Assembly: GCF_016097405.1 (NCBI RefSeq) | Contig: NZ_JAEHGD010000001.1 | Location: 1,944,872-2,008,323, forward strand | DNA length: 63,452 nucleotides | Direction: 5' to 3' | Origin: a methane-oxidizing endosymbiont of Gigantopelta aegis | Lineage (GTDB): Bacteria; Pseudomonadota; Gammaproteobacteria; Methylococcales; Methylomonadaceae | Shown: positions 16,814-25,623 of the stretch, piece after piece | Numbering within the stretch: the first letter of the stretch is position 1 | How the letters are laid out: every line of letters begins with the position of its first letter | The notes under the pieces: generated by a model | Databases searched by the model: none | Told to the model about the DNA's origin: nothing | The model's input: only the letters and a program-made list of their open reading frames with translations | Position numbers and translations under genes: made by a program

Positions 16814-17617
16814 GTTTGGCGCGGATAGTTGTGCAATGTCCAGTCTCAGCCGGAGTAATGAGGCTGCACCTTGACGCAGCATCAGCCTGCCGGATGGGTG
16901 ATGTATCAAAATATTCGCAGGTGTACCTACCAGTTTCAGCAGTTTCGTTTCTTCAATATTTTTTTCGACTTTTTCTTTGAAACGGCGTTGTTCAAGGCAC
17001 TTCATCAACGCATCGGCATCGATATTACTGCGCTTGGCAGCCTGACGAATGAGGTATTGATGAGACTGTTTGTTTCGGCGGGGGTGCTGAAACAATTTTT
17101 CGGCAAAGCGCCAGAAGCCATCATTGCCTGCAAGATTTGCGGCACATTCAGCCGCTTCAGCTTCCTGTCGGGCATTAGGTTGGTGAAAGTCGGCAGGCAT
17201 GTGTCTGAAGACCCAGTTAATCGTTCCTTTTGAGTCATCAACCAAGCGTTTTAAGGTCGGATGAATCTTCCGGCAATAAGGGCATTCAAAATCTGAATAC
17301 TCGATAACGCTAATCGGTGCATTGGGGTTGCCATAAATATGATCTTGTTTGGGGTTGACTGGCTGAAGGTGTTTATGGAGATGCTGCTGTTGTCGTTTTT
17401 TTTTCTCTAGGCGTTTTTGGATGCGAGTCAGCGCTTTTTGTTTTTCTTGAGCGACAATTTCATCACGAATGATTTTCTTGAGTTGCGGACTTTGAAGTAA
17501 TTCTGTCAGTAATTGCTGTTTCAGGCTTTGCAAGTCGGTATTTTTTTCAGCAGCAATAATGGGAACCGATGTCACGAACAAAGTGCTACTGAGCAGAATG
17601 ATGGATTTAAGTTTCAT
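16796..17617 (-). CDS. DsbA-family thioredoxin-like protein with N-terminal helical extension
   Basis: Periplasmic thiol-disulfide oxidoreductase. The 273-residue product has a signal peptide (about 1-22) and a Lys/Gln-rich helical or coiled region (about 28-85). A DsbA-like domain follows with the active site CPYC at 112-115 and a cis-proline loop VGTPANIL near 240. The long helical N-terminus resembles Com1/ScsC-type proteins, which use such regions for oligomerisation and can act as isomerases. No dedicated DsbB or DsbD partner lies nearby. Whether it oxidises or isomerises disulfides is not readable. It is convergent with the PEP-CTERM block and downstream of fabI on the same strand, separated by a terminator. 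Confidence 0.8.
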   Translation of the reverse strand: MKLKSIILLSSTLFVTSVPIIAAEKNTDLQSLKQQLLTELLQSPQLKKIIRDEIVAQEKQKALTRIQKRLEKKKRQQQHLHKHLQPVNPKQDHIYGNPNAPISVIEYSDFECPYCRKIHPTLKRLVDDSKGTINWVFRHMPADFHQPNARQEAEAAECAANLAGNDGFWRFAEKLFQHPRRNKQSHQYLIRQAAKRSNIDADALMKCLEQRRFKEKVEKNIEETKLLKLVGTPANILIHHPSGRLMLRQGAASLLRLRLDIAQLSAPNKKPGL

Positions 17618-17685
17618 TGATTTTCCTGAAACGTGAGTCGCTAATATTCAAAGTTTATCATTTTAAGAGATAAAATAGCTTGTGT

Positions 17686-17713
17686 AAAAGCCCGGATTTT
17701 AATTCATCCGGGC
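17686..17713 (-). terminator. Intrinsic terminator of fabI
   Basis: On the minus strand GCCCGGAT, an 8-base loop and ATCCGGGC form an 8-bp stem followed by TTTT. It lies about 30 bases after the fabI stop. Confidence 0.85.
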
Positions 17714-17744
17714 GTTAAAAATATTGGCTAATAGATGATGTTTG

Positions 17745-18527
17745 TTAACCGGCTGCCAATCCAGCAATATTGTAACCACAGTCTACATAGGTGATTTCAC
17801 CTGTTACGCCACTAGCGAGATCTGAGCACATGAAGGCGGCGACGTTGCCGACTTCTTCGATGGTGACATTGCGGCGCAAGGGCGCGGTGTCTGTGGCCTT
17901 GCTCAGCATGGATTTGAAGTTGTTAATGCCGGCGGAAGCGAGGGTTTTGATTGGGCCGGCTGAAACGGCATTGACGCGGGTGCCTTCAGGGCCTAATGCG
18001 GCGGCCATATAGCGCACATTGGCTTCAAGGCTGGCTTTGGCAACGCCCATGACATTGTAATTTGGAATTGCGCGAACGGCGCCAAGATAAGATAACGTGA
18101 GTAGTGAACCGTTGCGGCCTTTCATCATATCACGACCAGCTTTGGCTAATGCCGTGAAACTGTATGAGCTGATGTCGTGTGCGATGGCGAAGTTTTCGCG
18201 GGTGGTGGCCTCGACATAATCACCATCTAATGCTTCACGTGGTGCGAAGGCGACTGAATGCACGATGCAGTCCAGGCCATCCCAGTGTTTGCCGAGCTTG
18301 CTGAAGACATTGATGATTTGTTCGTCGCTACCGACATCCAATTCAATGGTGATGTTGGAATTACATTTTTCCGCCATGTCTTCCACCCGGCTTTTTAGTT
18401 TTTCGTTTTGGTAGGTAAAAGCCAGTTCAGCACCTTCTCGGTGCATTGCTTGTGCAATTCCCCAAGCGATAGAACGATTGCTCGCCAGGCCCACAATCAA
18501 GACTTTTTTGCCTTGCATAAATCCCAT
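17745..18527 (-). CDS. fabI: Enoyl-[acyl-carrier-protein] reductase FabI
   Basis: NADH-dependent last step of the fatty-acid elongation cycle; cytosolic, and the target of triclosan and related inhibitors in other bacteria. 260 residues, typical length. The N-terminal nucleotide site reads [13 protein letters not shown] (13-25), and the catalytic Tyr-x6-Lys is YNVMGVAK in the middle of the protein. The start is supported by GGGAG 8 bases upstream. It is divergent from the ABC-importer operon with only 47 bases between starts, so the promoters overlap. A stand-alone gene with its own terminator. Confidence 0.96.
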   Translation of the reverse strand: MGFMQGKKVLIVGLASNRSIAWGIAQAMHREGAELAFTYQNEKLKSRVEDMAEKCNSNITIELDVGSDEQIINVFSKLGKHWDGLDCIVHSVAFAPREALDGDYVEATTRENFAIAHDISSYSFTALAKAGRDMMKGRNGSLLTLSYLGAVRAIPNYNVMGVAKASLEANVRYMAAALGPEGTRVNAVSAGPIKTLASAGINNFKSMLSKATDTAPLRRNVTIEEVGNVAAFMCSDLASGVTGEITYVDCGYNIAGLAAG

Positions 18528-18574
18528 TAGACTCTCCCAATGTAATTGTTGTTAGAATAGGGGGTTCAGTATCT

Positions 18575-20743
18575 ATGACCCATCAAATGATGTCCAGTTT
18601 TTTGTCGGTAAAAATGCGTAGTCAGGTTTGTTTTTTTTATAGTGTCCTGGTTTTTTTAGTGGGCTGTGAGATGGCGCCGTTAAATAACCCTTATCGCAAA
18701 GTTGAGCCAGGTGTTTCGGTGTTGTACTCTTCGTTTGCAGAGCGGCCGAAACATTTAGATCCGGCCAAAGCCTACAGCTCAAATGAATATGCGTTTATTG
18801 GGCAGATTTATGAGCCACCACTGCAATATCATTATTTAAAACGTCCCTATCAACTGATTCCTTTGACGGCTGAAAAGATGCTGACGGTAAAATACTACAA
18901 TCGGCTCGGGCAGATAATCGATGGTAAAGATGCGGCGCAGGTTGCCTACAGTGATTATCTGATTAGTATTAAGCCCGGGATTCAGTTTCAGCCACATCCG
19001 GCCTTTAGTCGCGATGAAAAGGGCCGCTTGTTATATCACCATTTAAATGCAGAACAACTCGATGGGATTGATGTGCTGGGCGATTTTGAACAGCGGGGTA
19101 GCCGCGAGCTGGTGGCAGAAGATTATGTGTATCAAATAAAACGCCTGGCTTACCCGAAGATTCAATCGCCCATCGCCGGGGTGATGCAAAACTATATTGT
19201 CGGTTTTGCCGAATTTGCTGAAAAAATGCAAGATCAGCCGATTACGGTGTTAAAAGATATGCCGTTAGACGGGGTTCAGGCGACAGGTCGTTACCAGTAT
19301 CGGATTCGTATCAAAGGTAAGTATCCGCAGTTTAAATTTTGGTTGGCTATGCCGTTTTTTGCCGCTATGCCGTGGGAGGCTGATGCCTTTTATGCGCAGC
19401 CGGGCTTGATTGACAAAAATATCACGCTGGATTGGTACCCGGTTGGTACAGGGCCATATTATCTCACCGAAAACAACCCAAACCGGCGTATGGTGCTGGA
19501 GAAAAATCCGCTCTTTCATGATGAGTTTTATCCTATCGTAGGCGAGGCTGGTGATAAGCGAAACGGGTTATTGGCGGATGCGGGTAAAAAGTTACCGTTT
19601 ATCGATCGTGTGATGTATGTACTGGAAAAAGAAAATATTCCCTATTGGAACAAGTTTTTGCAAGGCTATTATGATGCTTCCGGCATCGCCTCGGATAGTT
19701 TTGACCAAGCGGTGCAATTCACTGGCGAAGGTGATGCAAAGCTTACGCCGATGATGCGGGAAAAAGGCATTCAGTTACAAACGGCGGTGACGACCTCAGT
19801 TTTTTATCTAGGGTTTAATATGCTAGATAAGGTGATCGGTGGTTATTCCGAGCAAAAACAAAAATTGCGTCAGGCCATTTCAATTGCAGTGAATTATGAA
19901 GAATATATCGCGATTTTTATGAATGGCCGCGGAGTGCCGGCACAAGGGGTGTTACCCCCTGGTATTTATGGCTATCAGGATGGCAAAGCCGGGATTAACC
20001 CGTTTGTGTATGACTGGGTGAAGGGTAAACCTAAACGCAAGTCGATTGCCGTGGCCAGGCAGTTATTAGCGGAAGCAGGTTATCCAAACGGTATCGACCC
20101 TGTCACCGGCGAAGCCTTAACACTTTATTTTGATACAGCCTCGGCTAGTGTTGATGAGCGGCCGCGAATGAACTGGTTTCGTAAGCAATTTGCAAAATTA
20201 GGGATTAAATTGATTATTCGGGCGACCGATTACAATCGGTTTCAACAGAAAATGCGTCAGGGTTCTGGGCAATTATTTATCTGGGGGTGGAATGCAGATT
20301 ATCCTGATCCTGAAAATTTCTTTTTCTTATTATATGGCCCGAACAGCAAGGCTAAAAATGGCGGTGAAAATGCGGTGAATTATGAAAACCCCGACTATGA
20401 CCGTTTGTTTGAGAAAATGCGTAACATGGACAATAGTCCAGAAAGGTTGGCCATTATTCAGCAGATGCAGCAGATTCTAAGGCGCGATGCGCCCTGGGTG
20501 TTTGGCGTGAATCCAAAAAGCTTCAGCTTGTTTCATAGCTGGTATAAAAACATCAAGCCCAATTTGATGGCGAATAATCGGCTGAAATATACCCGTATCG
20601 AAGCTGATCTACGCAAACAAAAACGTTACCAATGGAATCAGCCGGTTTTTTGGCCATTGGTGCTTATTTTTGTGTTATTGGCCATTTCTGTTTATCCGGC
20701 GATACGCGCTTATCGGCGTCGTTTGCAGGAGACCATTGTATGA
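18575..20743 (+). CDS. ABC importer substrate-binding protein (family 5) with C-terminal TM anchor
   Basis: Binds oligopeptide-like substrates for an importer of the Opp/Dpp/Yej type. The N-terminus has a lipobox-like LVGC in the first 30-35 residues, so it may be a lipoprotein. The body shows family-5 features such as VGTGPYYLTENNPNRR and SIAVNYEEYI. Unusually, a hydrophobic helix (FWPLVLIFVLLAISVYPAI) near 695-713 precedes a short basic tail, giving a second membrane anchor. At 722 residues it is longer than typical SBPs. Start choice is uncertain (ATG at 18575, 18590 or 18614). Its stop overlaps the next start (ATGA). Confidence 0.82.
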   Translation: MTHQMMSSFLSVKMRSQVCFFYSVLVFLVGCEMAPLNNPYRKVEPGVSVLYSSFAERPKHLDPAKAYSSNEYAFIGQIYEPPLQYHYLKRPYQLIPLTAEKMLTVKYYNRLGQIIDGKDAAQVAYSDYLISIKPGIQFQPHPAFSRDEKGRLLYHHLNAEQLDGIDVLGDFEQRGSRELVAEDYVYQIKRLAYPKIQSPIAGVMQNYIVGFAEFAEKMQDQPITVLKDMPLDGVQATGRYQYRIRIKGKYPQFKFWLAMPFFAAMPWEADAFYAQPGLIDKNITLDWYPVGTGPYYLTENNPNRRMVLEKNPLFHDEFYPIVGEAGDKRNGLLADAGKKLPFIDRVMYVLEKENIPYWNKFLQGYYDASGIASDSFDQAVQFTGEGDAKLTPMMREKGIQLQTAVTTSVFYLGFNMLDKVIGGYSEQKQKLRQAISIAVNYEEYIAIFMNGRGVPAQGVLPPGIYGYQDGKAGINPFVYDWVKGKPKRKSIAVARQLLAEAGYPNGIDPVTGEALTLYFDTASASVDERPRMNWFRKQFAKLGIKLIIRATDYNRFQQKMRQGSGQLFIWGWNADYPDPENFFFLLYGPNSKAKNGGENAVNYENPDYDRLFEKMRNMDNSPERLAIIQQMQQILRRDAPWVFGVNPKSFSLFHSWYKNIKPNLMANNRLKYTRIEADLRKQKRYQWNQPVFWPLVLIFVLLAISVYPAIRAYRRRLQETIV

Positions 20744-21717
20744 TTCAATATATTATTCGCCGTGTGGCTTACGCTATCCCGTTATTGCTCGCGGTCAACA
20801 TTCTGACCTTTGTTTTATTTTTTGTAGTCAACAGTCCTGACGATATGGCCCGCATGCAATTGGGGCAGAAACATGTGACAGAACAGGCCATCAATAATTG
20901 GAAACATCAGCATGGCTATGATTTGCCATTGCTCTGGAATGCAGAACAGAGTGGCCTCGAAAAACTGCGGCAGACGATTTTTTATCAAAAATCCATCGGC
21001 CTGTTTTTATTTGATTTTGGTATTTCCGACAGCGGCCGAAATATTGGTCATGATATTTCAGAACGCATGTGGCCTTCGCTGGCACTCGCGTTGCCATCCT
21101 TGATTGTGGGGTTGCTGGTCAATATCACGGTGGCGTTGATGATGGTGTTGTTCAGGAACAGTTATTTAGAACTCGGCACGATTGTGTTATGTGTCATTCT
21201 GATGTCGATTTCATCTTTGTTTTATATTATCGGCGGGCAGTTTTTTATCGGCAAAATTCTCAAGCTAGTGCCTATTTCCGGTTATGACAGTGGCTTTTCG
21301 GCTATAAAATTTTTGATATTACCGATCATCATCAGTGTGATTTCAGGGCTCGGTGCGGGGGCACGCTGGTATCGAACCTTGTTTTTGGAAGAAGTGGAAA
21401 AAGACTATGTGCGCACCGCCCGCGCTAAAGGCCTGAGCGAGGTGCAGGTCTTGTTTCGTCATGTGTTGAAAAATGCCATGATTCCAATTTTGACCGGCGT
21501 TGTGGTGGTGTTGCCCTTGCTATTTATGGGCAGCCTAATTATGGAATCATTTTTCAGCATACCGGGGTTGGGCAGTTATACCATCGATGCGATAAATCGG
21601 CAGGATTTTGCTATTGTCCGCTCAATGGTGTTTTTAGGCTCGGTGTTGTATATCTTAGGATTGCTGATGACCGATATTTCCTATACCTGGGTAGACCCTA
21701 GAGTGAGGTTGTCTTGA
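20740..21717 (+). CDS. ABC importer permease, DppB/YejB type
   Basis: Inner-membrane permease of the same importer. The ATG at 20740 overlaps the SBP stop (ATGA), giving 325 residues. The first TM segment lies near 10-30, and about five more follow. The EAA loop is DYVRTARAKGLSEVQVLFRH (about 223-242), which contacts the ATPase. Family BPD_transp_1, permease 1 of an oligopeptide-type system. It belongs to the SBP - permease - permease - ATPase order of the operon. Substrate specificity cannot be decided: Yej-type (microcin C-like peptide) and Dpp/Opp-type systems share this layout. Confidence 0.88.
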   Translation: MIQYIIRRVAYAIPLLLAVNILTFVLFFVVNSPDDMARMQLGQKHVTEQAINNWKHQHGYDLPLLWNAEQSGLEKLRQTIFYQKSIGLFLFDFGISDSGRNIGHDISERMWPSLALALPSLIVGLLVNITVALMMVLFRNSYLELGTIVLCVILMSISSLFYIIGGQFFIGKILKLVPISGYDSGFSAIKFLILPIIISVISGLGAGARWYRTLFLEEVEKDYVRTARAKGLSEVQVLFRHVLKNAMIPILTGVVVVLPLLFMGSLIMESFFSIPGLGSYTIDAINRQDFAIVRSMVFLGSVLYILGLLMTDISYTWVDPRVRLS

Positions 21718-21719
21718 CG

Positions 21720-23054
21720 ATGATTGTGTTATGGACAGATGGCTTGATCTTTATTCTAGTGCTAGCTATAGCTGTCAGTATCACGCTGATGCTGCGCAAA
21801 CCGCATTTCAAACGGCCACTAGCGAAAATTACGCAAAGCAAGACAGGTATGGTGTCGTTGGTGGTTTTGCTGTGTTTTGCCGGTATCGGCCTGCTGGATT
21901 CGGTGCATTACAAAGACAGCAAAACACAGGACATCATCAGTTTGTTAGATCATTTTGCAAGGCCATTGACCGAGCGGTCGGAAAAAACCTATTCGGCGCC
22001 ATTTTCGGCCTATTTATACAGCAAGGAAATGATTATTGGCGAAGATGGCCTGGAGAAATGGGATTATCCTCGGTTGAAATATGGGGGTGCCCATCTTAAC
22101 AATCCAGAGCAGGAAAAATGGCCGGATATTCTAAGCAAAGCCGCCACAGGTTTTGGTAAAGGTGTGGTGTTAGCGCTGCTGCTTTATCTTATTTTCTGGA
22201 TGATATGTGGCAGAAAATTGGCTGAATCCTTCCGGCCTGCAACCAAAGCGGCATTATTGACTTTGTTTTTGGTTATCAGCCTGTTTTACATGCTGGCCTA
22301 TTTGTCGCACTGGTATCATGTGCTGGGTACCGATAAGGTGGGTGAAGATGTGTTTTACCAAACCCTAAAAAGTATCCGTACCGGTCTTGTCATCGGCACA
22401 CTGACGACCTTGATGATGCTGCCGCTCGCTATCGGTTTTGGTATTATGGCCGGTTTTTTTCGCGGCTGGGTAGATGATGTGATTCAGTTTGTCTATACCA
22501 CCTTGAATTCAATCCCCGGGGTGTTATTGATTGCAGCCTCCATCTTGATGGTACAGGTGTATATGGCCAATCATGCCGAACAATTCACCAGCGTACTGGT
22601 GCGTGCCGATATGCGGTTGTTGTTTTTATGCTTGATTTTAGGTGTTACCAGTTGGACGGGCTTATGCCGAATGCTGCGCGCCGAAACCCTTAAATTGCGG
22701 GAAATGGAATTTGTACAGGCGGCCGAATCGTTGGGCGTGACTCGGCCGACGATCTTGATCCGGCATATTCTGCCGAATGTGATGCATATCGTGCTGATTT
22801 CGGTGGTGTTGGATTTCAGCTCACTGGTGTTGGCCGAAGCAGTATTGTCCTATATCAACATCGGTGTGGATCCAACCACCTACAGTTGGGGAAATATGAT
22901 CAATGGTGCTCGGCTTGAGATGGCACGCGACCCGGTGGTCTGGTGGTCATTGTCGGCAGCCTTCTTGTTTATGTTTACACTGGTGCTGGCGGCCAATTTA
23001 TTTGCCGATACGGTGCGCAATGCCTTTGATCCACGGAGGGCAGAACATGGCTGA
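21720..23054 (+). CDS. ABC importer permease, DppC/YejE type
   Basis: Second permease of the importer. I use the ATG at 21720, three bases after the preceding stop; a TTG at 21714 would add two residues. The 444-residue protein is longer than DppC (about 300) but contains TM segments near 5-25, 40-60, 135-155 and 170-190 before the permease core, so it has an extra N-terminal membrane region as in YejE. The EAA loop is EFVQAAESLGVTRPTILIRH. It overlaps the start of the ATPase gene by 8 bases. Functionally inseparable from its neighbours. Confidence 0.87.
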   Translation: MIVLWTDGLIFILVLAIAVSITLMLRKPHFKRPLAKITQSKTGMVSLVVLLCFAGIGLLDSVHYKDSKTQDIISLLDHFARPLTERSEKTYSAPFSAYLYSKEMIIGEDGLEKWDYPRLKYGGAHLNNPEQEKWPDILSKAATGFGKGVVLALLLYLIFWMICGRKLAESFRPATKAALLTLFLVISLFYMLAYLSHWYHVLGTDKVGEDVFYQTLKSIRTGLVIGTLTTLMMLPLAIGFGIMAGFFRGWVDDVIQFVYTTLNSIPGVLLIAASILMVQVYMANHAEQFTSVLVRADMRLLFLCLILGVTSWTGLCRMLRAETLKLREMEFVQAAESLGVTRPTILIRHILPNVMHIVLISVVLDFSSLVLAEAVLSYINIGVDPTTYSWGNMINGARLEMARDPVVWWSLSAAFLFMFTLVLAANLFADTVRNAFDPRRAEHG

Positions 23055-24648
23055 ACCTTTATTACAGGTCAAAAATTTAAGCGTTTCCTTTCAGCAGGAC
23101 ACGGTTGTCGATGCAATTGATTTTGATATTTATGGTGGGGAAACCTTTGCCCTAGTGGGCGAGTCGGGGTCTGGAAAATCCATTACCGCATTATCCGTCT
23201 TGCGGCTTTTGCCCAACAATGCCAACATTCAGGCCGATAGCATTGCATTAAATGGCCAGAATCTGCTGACGATTCCGGAAATTGAATTTTGCCGCTGGCG
23301 CGGTCGCCGTATTGGTTTGATTTTTCAGGATCCGATGTCGTCGTTGAATCCGGTCATGACGATTGGTGCACAAATTGCCGAAGTGATTCGCTTGCATTTC
23401 AGTCTCAAGCCGGCAGACATCGAGCGGCGCGTACTGGAGTTATTGCAACAGGTTGAAATTCCGAATCCTCAGCGCCGCATGAGGGAATACCCACATCAGC
23501 TTTCCGGCGGCCAACGGCAACGGGTGATGATTGCCATAGCGCTGGCTGGACGCCCTGAACTGCTGATTGCCGATGAGCCGACGACGGCACTGGATGTGAC
23601 AATTCAAGCACAAGTACTCGCTTTGCTAAAAAAAATTCAACAACAGACCGGCATGGCTTTGTGGCTGATAAGTCATGATTTGGCGCTGGTTTCCAATATG
23701 GCCGACCGAATCGCGGTGATGGAGAAGGGGGTTCTTGTCGAAACTGCGACCCGCGCTGAATTTTTTAAACAGCCCAAACATCCCTATAGTCGGAAATTGT
23801 TAGCGGCATTGCCGGAGATGCGGCATTGCCAGGATAAAACCGCGATGCCTTCTGCACCGTTATTGCAGGTCAATGACTTTAAAGTTTGGTATCCCATACG
23901 CAAAGGATTATTCAAGCGCGTGGTCGATCATGTGCGTGCGGTCGATGGTGTCAGTTTTTCGTTACAACAGGGAAAAACGTTGGCGTTGGTTGGCGAATCG
24001 GGGTGCGGCAAAACCACCTTGGGCAAGGCGTTATTGAACTTGGTGCCGGCCAGTGGCGGGCAGGTCTGGTTTGATGGGATTGATTTAGGACAGCTCAGTG
24101 GTGAAGCATTGCGTAAAAAACGTGCCGAAATACAAATGATTTTTCAGGATCCGTTTGCGGCGATGAATCCGCGTATGTTGATTGCCGACATCATCGCCGA
24201 AGGCCTGAAAGCGTTGCGGCCTGAAATCAATGCCGAACAGCGGCGACAGAAGGTTTTGCAATTATTAAAACAGGTTGAACTTCCGGCATCTAGCGCCATG
24301 CGTTATCCACATGAATTTTCCGGCGGTCAGCGCCAGCGCATCTGTATCGCCAGAGCATTGGCGGTCAATCCCAAATTAATTATCTGCGACGAACCCACCA
24401 GTGCATTGGATGTATCGGTACAGGCGCAGATTTTACAATTATTGAAAGATTTGCAACAACGACAACGCTTGAGCTATTTATTTATCACCCATGATTTGGC
24501 CGTGGTAGGTGAAATTGCCGATGAGGTTGCCGTGATGTATCAGGGTAAAATTGTCGAAATGGGGCCTGCCAAACAGGTGTTGATGGCGCCACAGCATCCT
24601 TATACCCAAAAACTGTTGAAAGCCGTACCGGTTTTGGCTGCGGTATGA
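23047..24648 (+). CDS. Dual-domain ABC ATPase, YejF type
   Basis: Drives the importer with two fused ATPase domains in one chain of 533 residues. The first domain has Walker A GESGSGKS, signature LSGGQRQR and Walker [13 protein letters not shown]; the second has [16 protein letters not shown] and [12 protein letters not shown]. Both sets look active. Each domain ends with the oligopeptide-type C-terminal extension ([16 protein letters not shown]). The start at 23047 is inside the end of the second permease gene; longer readings upstream are out of register with the family. One fused ATPase instead of two separate DppD/DppF genes is the Yej arrangement. Confidence 0.92.
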   Translation: MAEPLLQVKNLSVSFQQDTVVDAIDFDIYGGETFALVGESGSGKSITALSVLRLLPNNANIQADSIALNGQNLLTIPEIEFCRWRGRRIGLIFQDPMSSLNPVMTIGAQIAEVIRLHFSLKPADIERRVLELLQQVEIPNPQRRMREYPHQLSGGQRQRVMIAIALAGRPELLIADEPTTALDVTIQAQVLALLKKIQQQTGMALWLISHDLALVSNMADRIAVMEKGVLVETATRAEFFKQPKHPYSRKLLAALPEMRHCQDKTAMPSAPLLQVNDFKVWYPIRKGLFKRVVDHVRAVDGVSFSLQQGKTLALVGESGCGKTTLGKALLNLVPASGGQVWFDGIDLGQLSGEALRKKRAEIQMIFQDPFAAMNPRMLIADIIAEGLKALRPEINAEQRRQKVLQLLKQVELPASSAMRYPHEFSGGQRQRICIARALAVNPKLIICDEPTSALDVSVQAQILQLLKDLQQRQRLSYLFITHDLAVVGEIADEVAVMYQGKIVEMGPAKQVLMAPQHPYTQKLLKAVPVLAAV

Positions 24649-24671
24649 GGTGATAAATCGGGATATACAGA

Positions 24672-25052
24672 ATGAGAATAGTAATCATTTTAGGGTTGAG
24701 TATTTTATTATCGGCATGTCAGTCAACAGGCGAGGGCTATATGCAGCAGCAACAATTGTTAGCATTGATTCAACAGGATAAAGCCCCTGTTATTGTCGAT
24801 GTCCGTTCTGGGGTTGAGTTCACGTCCGGTCATGTGCCGGGTGCCCTTCATGTACCGTTCTGGTCGGTGTTGACTACAGATAAGCTCAATACAGTCGATA
24901 AAAGTCAACCTTTGGTGATTTACTGCGAACACGGCCCGCGCGCTGGGATTGCTAAATTCGGTTTATGGTTGATCGGCTTCGAACATATTGATTATTTGGC
25001 TGGACACATGACCGCTTGGAAAAAGGCTGGATTGCCAATGGTGAAAAATTGA
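24672..25052 (+). CDS. Rhodanese-domain lipoprotein
   Basis: Single-domain sulfurtransferase-like protein of 126 residues. The signal peptide ends in the lipobox LSAC (about 13-16), so it is a lipoprotein facing the periplasm. The rhodanese domain carries VDVRSGVEFTSGHVPGA and the active-site loop YCEHGPRAG, with the catalytic Cys. It starts 23 bases after the ABC importer ATPase gene and may be the last gene of that operon. Periplasmic rhodaneses move sulfur or act as redox-linked thiol proteins; the physiological substrate is unknown. Confidence 0.82.
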   Translation: MRIVIILGLSILLSACQSTGEGYMQQQQLLALIQQDKAPVIVDVRSGVEFTSGHVPGALHVPFWSVLTTDKLNTVDKSQPLVIYCEHGPRAGIAKFGLWLIGFEHIDYLAGHMTAWKKAGLPMVKN

Positions 25053-25159
25053 GTCTTACTGATGATAGAAATCCTAGAGGGTCGATGATTGTCAGAATAG
25101 TTTTCTATCTGATCAAAGAACATTCCGAATAAACTTCCGAGCAGTGGGTGGTTAAAAAA

Positions 25160-25319
25160 CTCTCTGTACACGACAAAAAATCAGAATTTCCGTTGGGAAC
25201 CGGGCAAGTCATTGAAAATATTAAACACGCGTCAATACATCCATGTAGCTCTCTATCGCATCCATGCGATAGAAGGTTTATATTTTCAATGACTTGCCCG
25301 GCTCTTACAATTTTTTGTC
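25160..25319. repeat. Nested palindromic element (MITE-like)
   Basis: A perfect 22-base inverted repeat (25200-25221 and 25280-25301, core GGGCAAGTCATTGAAAATAT) encloses an inner hairpin CTATCGCAT-CC-ATGCGATAG. It is flanked by an outer pair GACAAAAAAT / ATTTTTTGTC (25172-25181 and 25310-25319). The outer left sequence CTCTCTGTACACGACA (from 25160) is nearly identical to the left end of the element at 31710, which suggests a shared miniature-element family. It contains no credible gene. Confidence 0.65.
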
Positions 25320-25326
25320 ATGCACC

Positions 25327-25387
25327 AATAAAAAAACTATGTTATTTAACACAATTATTATGCGTTAAATAACATAGTTTTTTTATT
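25327..25387. repeat. 24-bp perfect inverted repeat
   Basis: Arms 25327-25350 and 25364-25387 are perfect complements (core ACTATGTTATTTAAC) around a 13-base loop. It immediately follows the nested palindrome. The A/T run at the ends makes a stem bounded by seven A and seven T, so it could terminate transcription in either direction. The region 25388-25620 shows nothing further beyond the leader of the next gene. Confidence 0.7.
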
Positions 25388-25623
25388 GAATCTTGCATGT
25401 TAATTCCTTGTTATTAGTAAGCATATATTGTGTTTAACTTGATTCCATGTATTGCACAGAGAAGCAGACTTTGAGTTATCAGGGGTTGAGAAAGTTCCCA
25501 CGACCAAACTATCTTATTTTCTGTGCCGAGGAAGGCAGGCATTCTGTTTCTTGGTGATATTGGCATGTTTTTTGATTGCTATTTGATTAGGAAGATGGTT
25601 TTTAAACTTACTATGAGGAAAAC

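Noticed and set aside
25148-25372. A 74-codon open reading through the palindromes
   Set aside because: It is a consequence of the inverted repeats and has no ribosome-binding site or protein-like composition.
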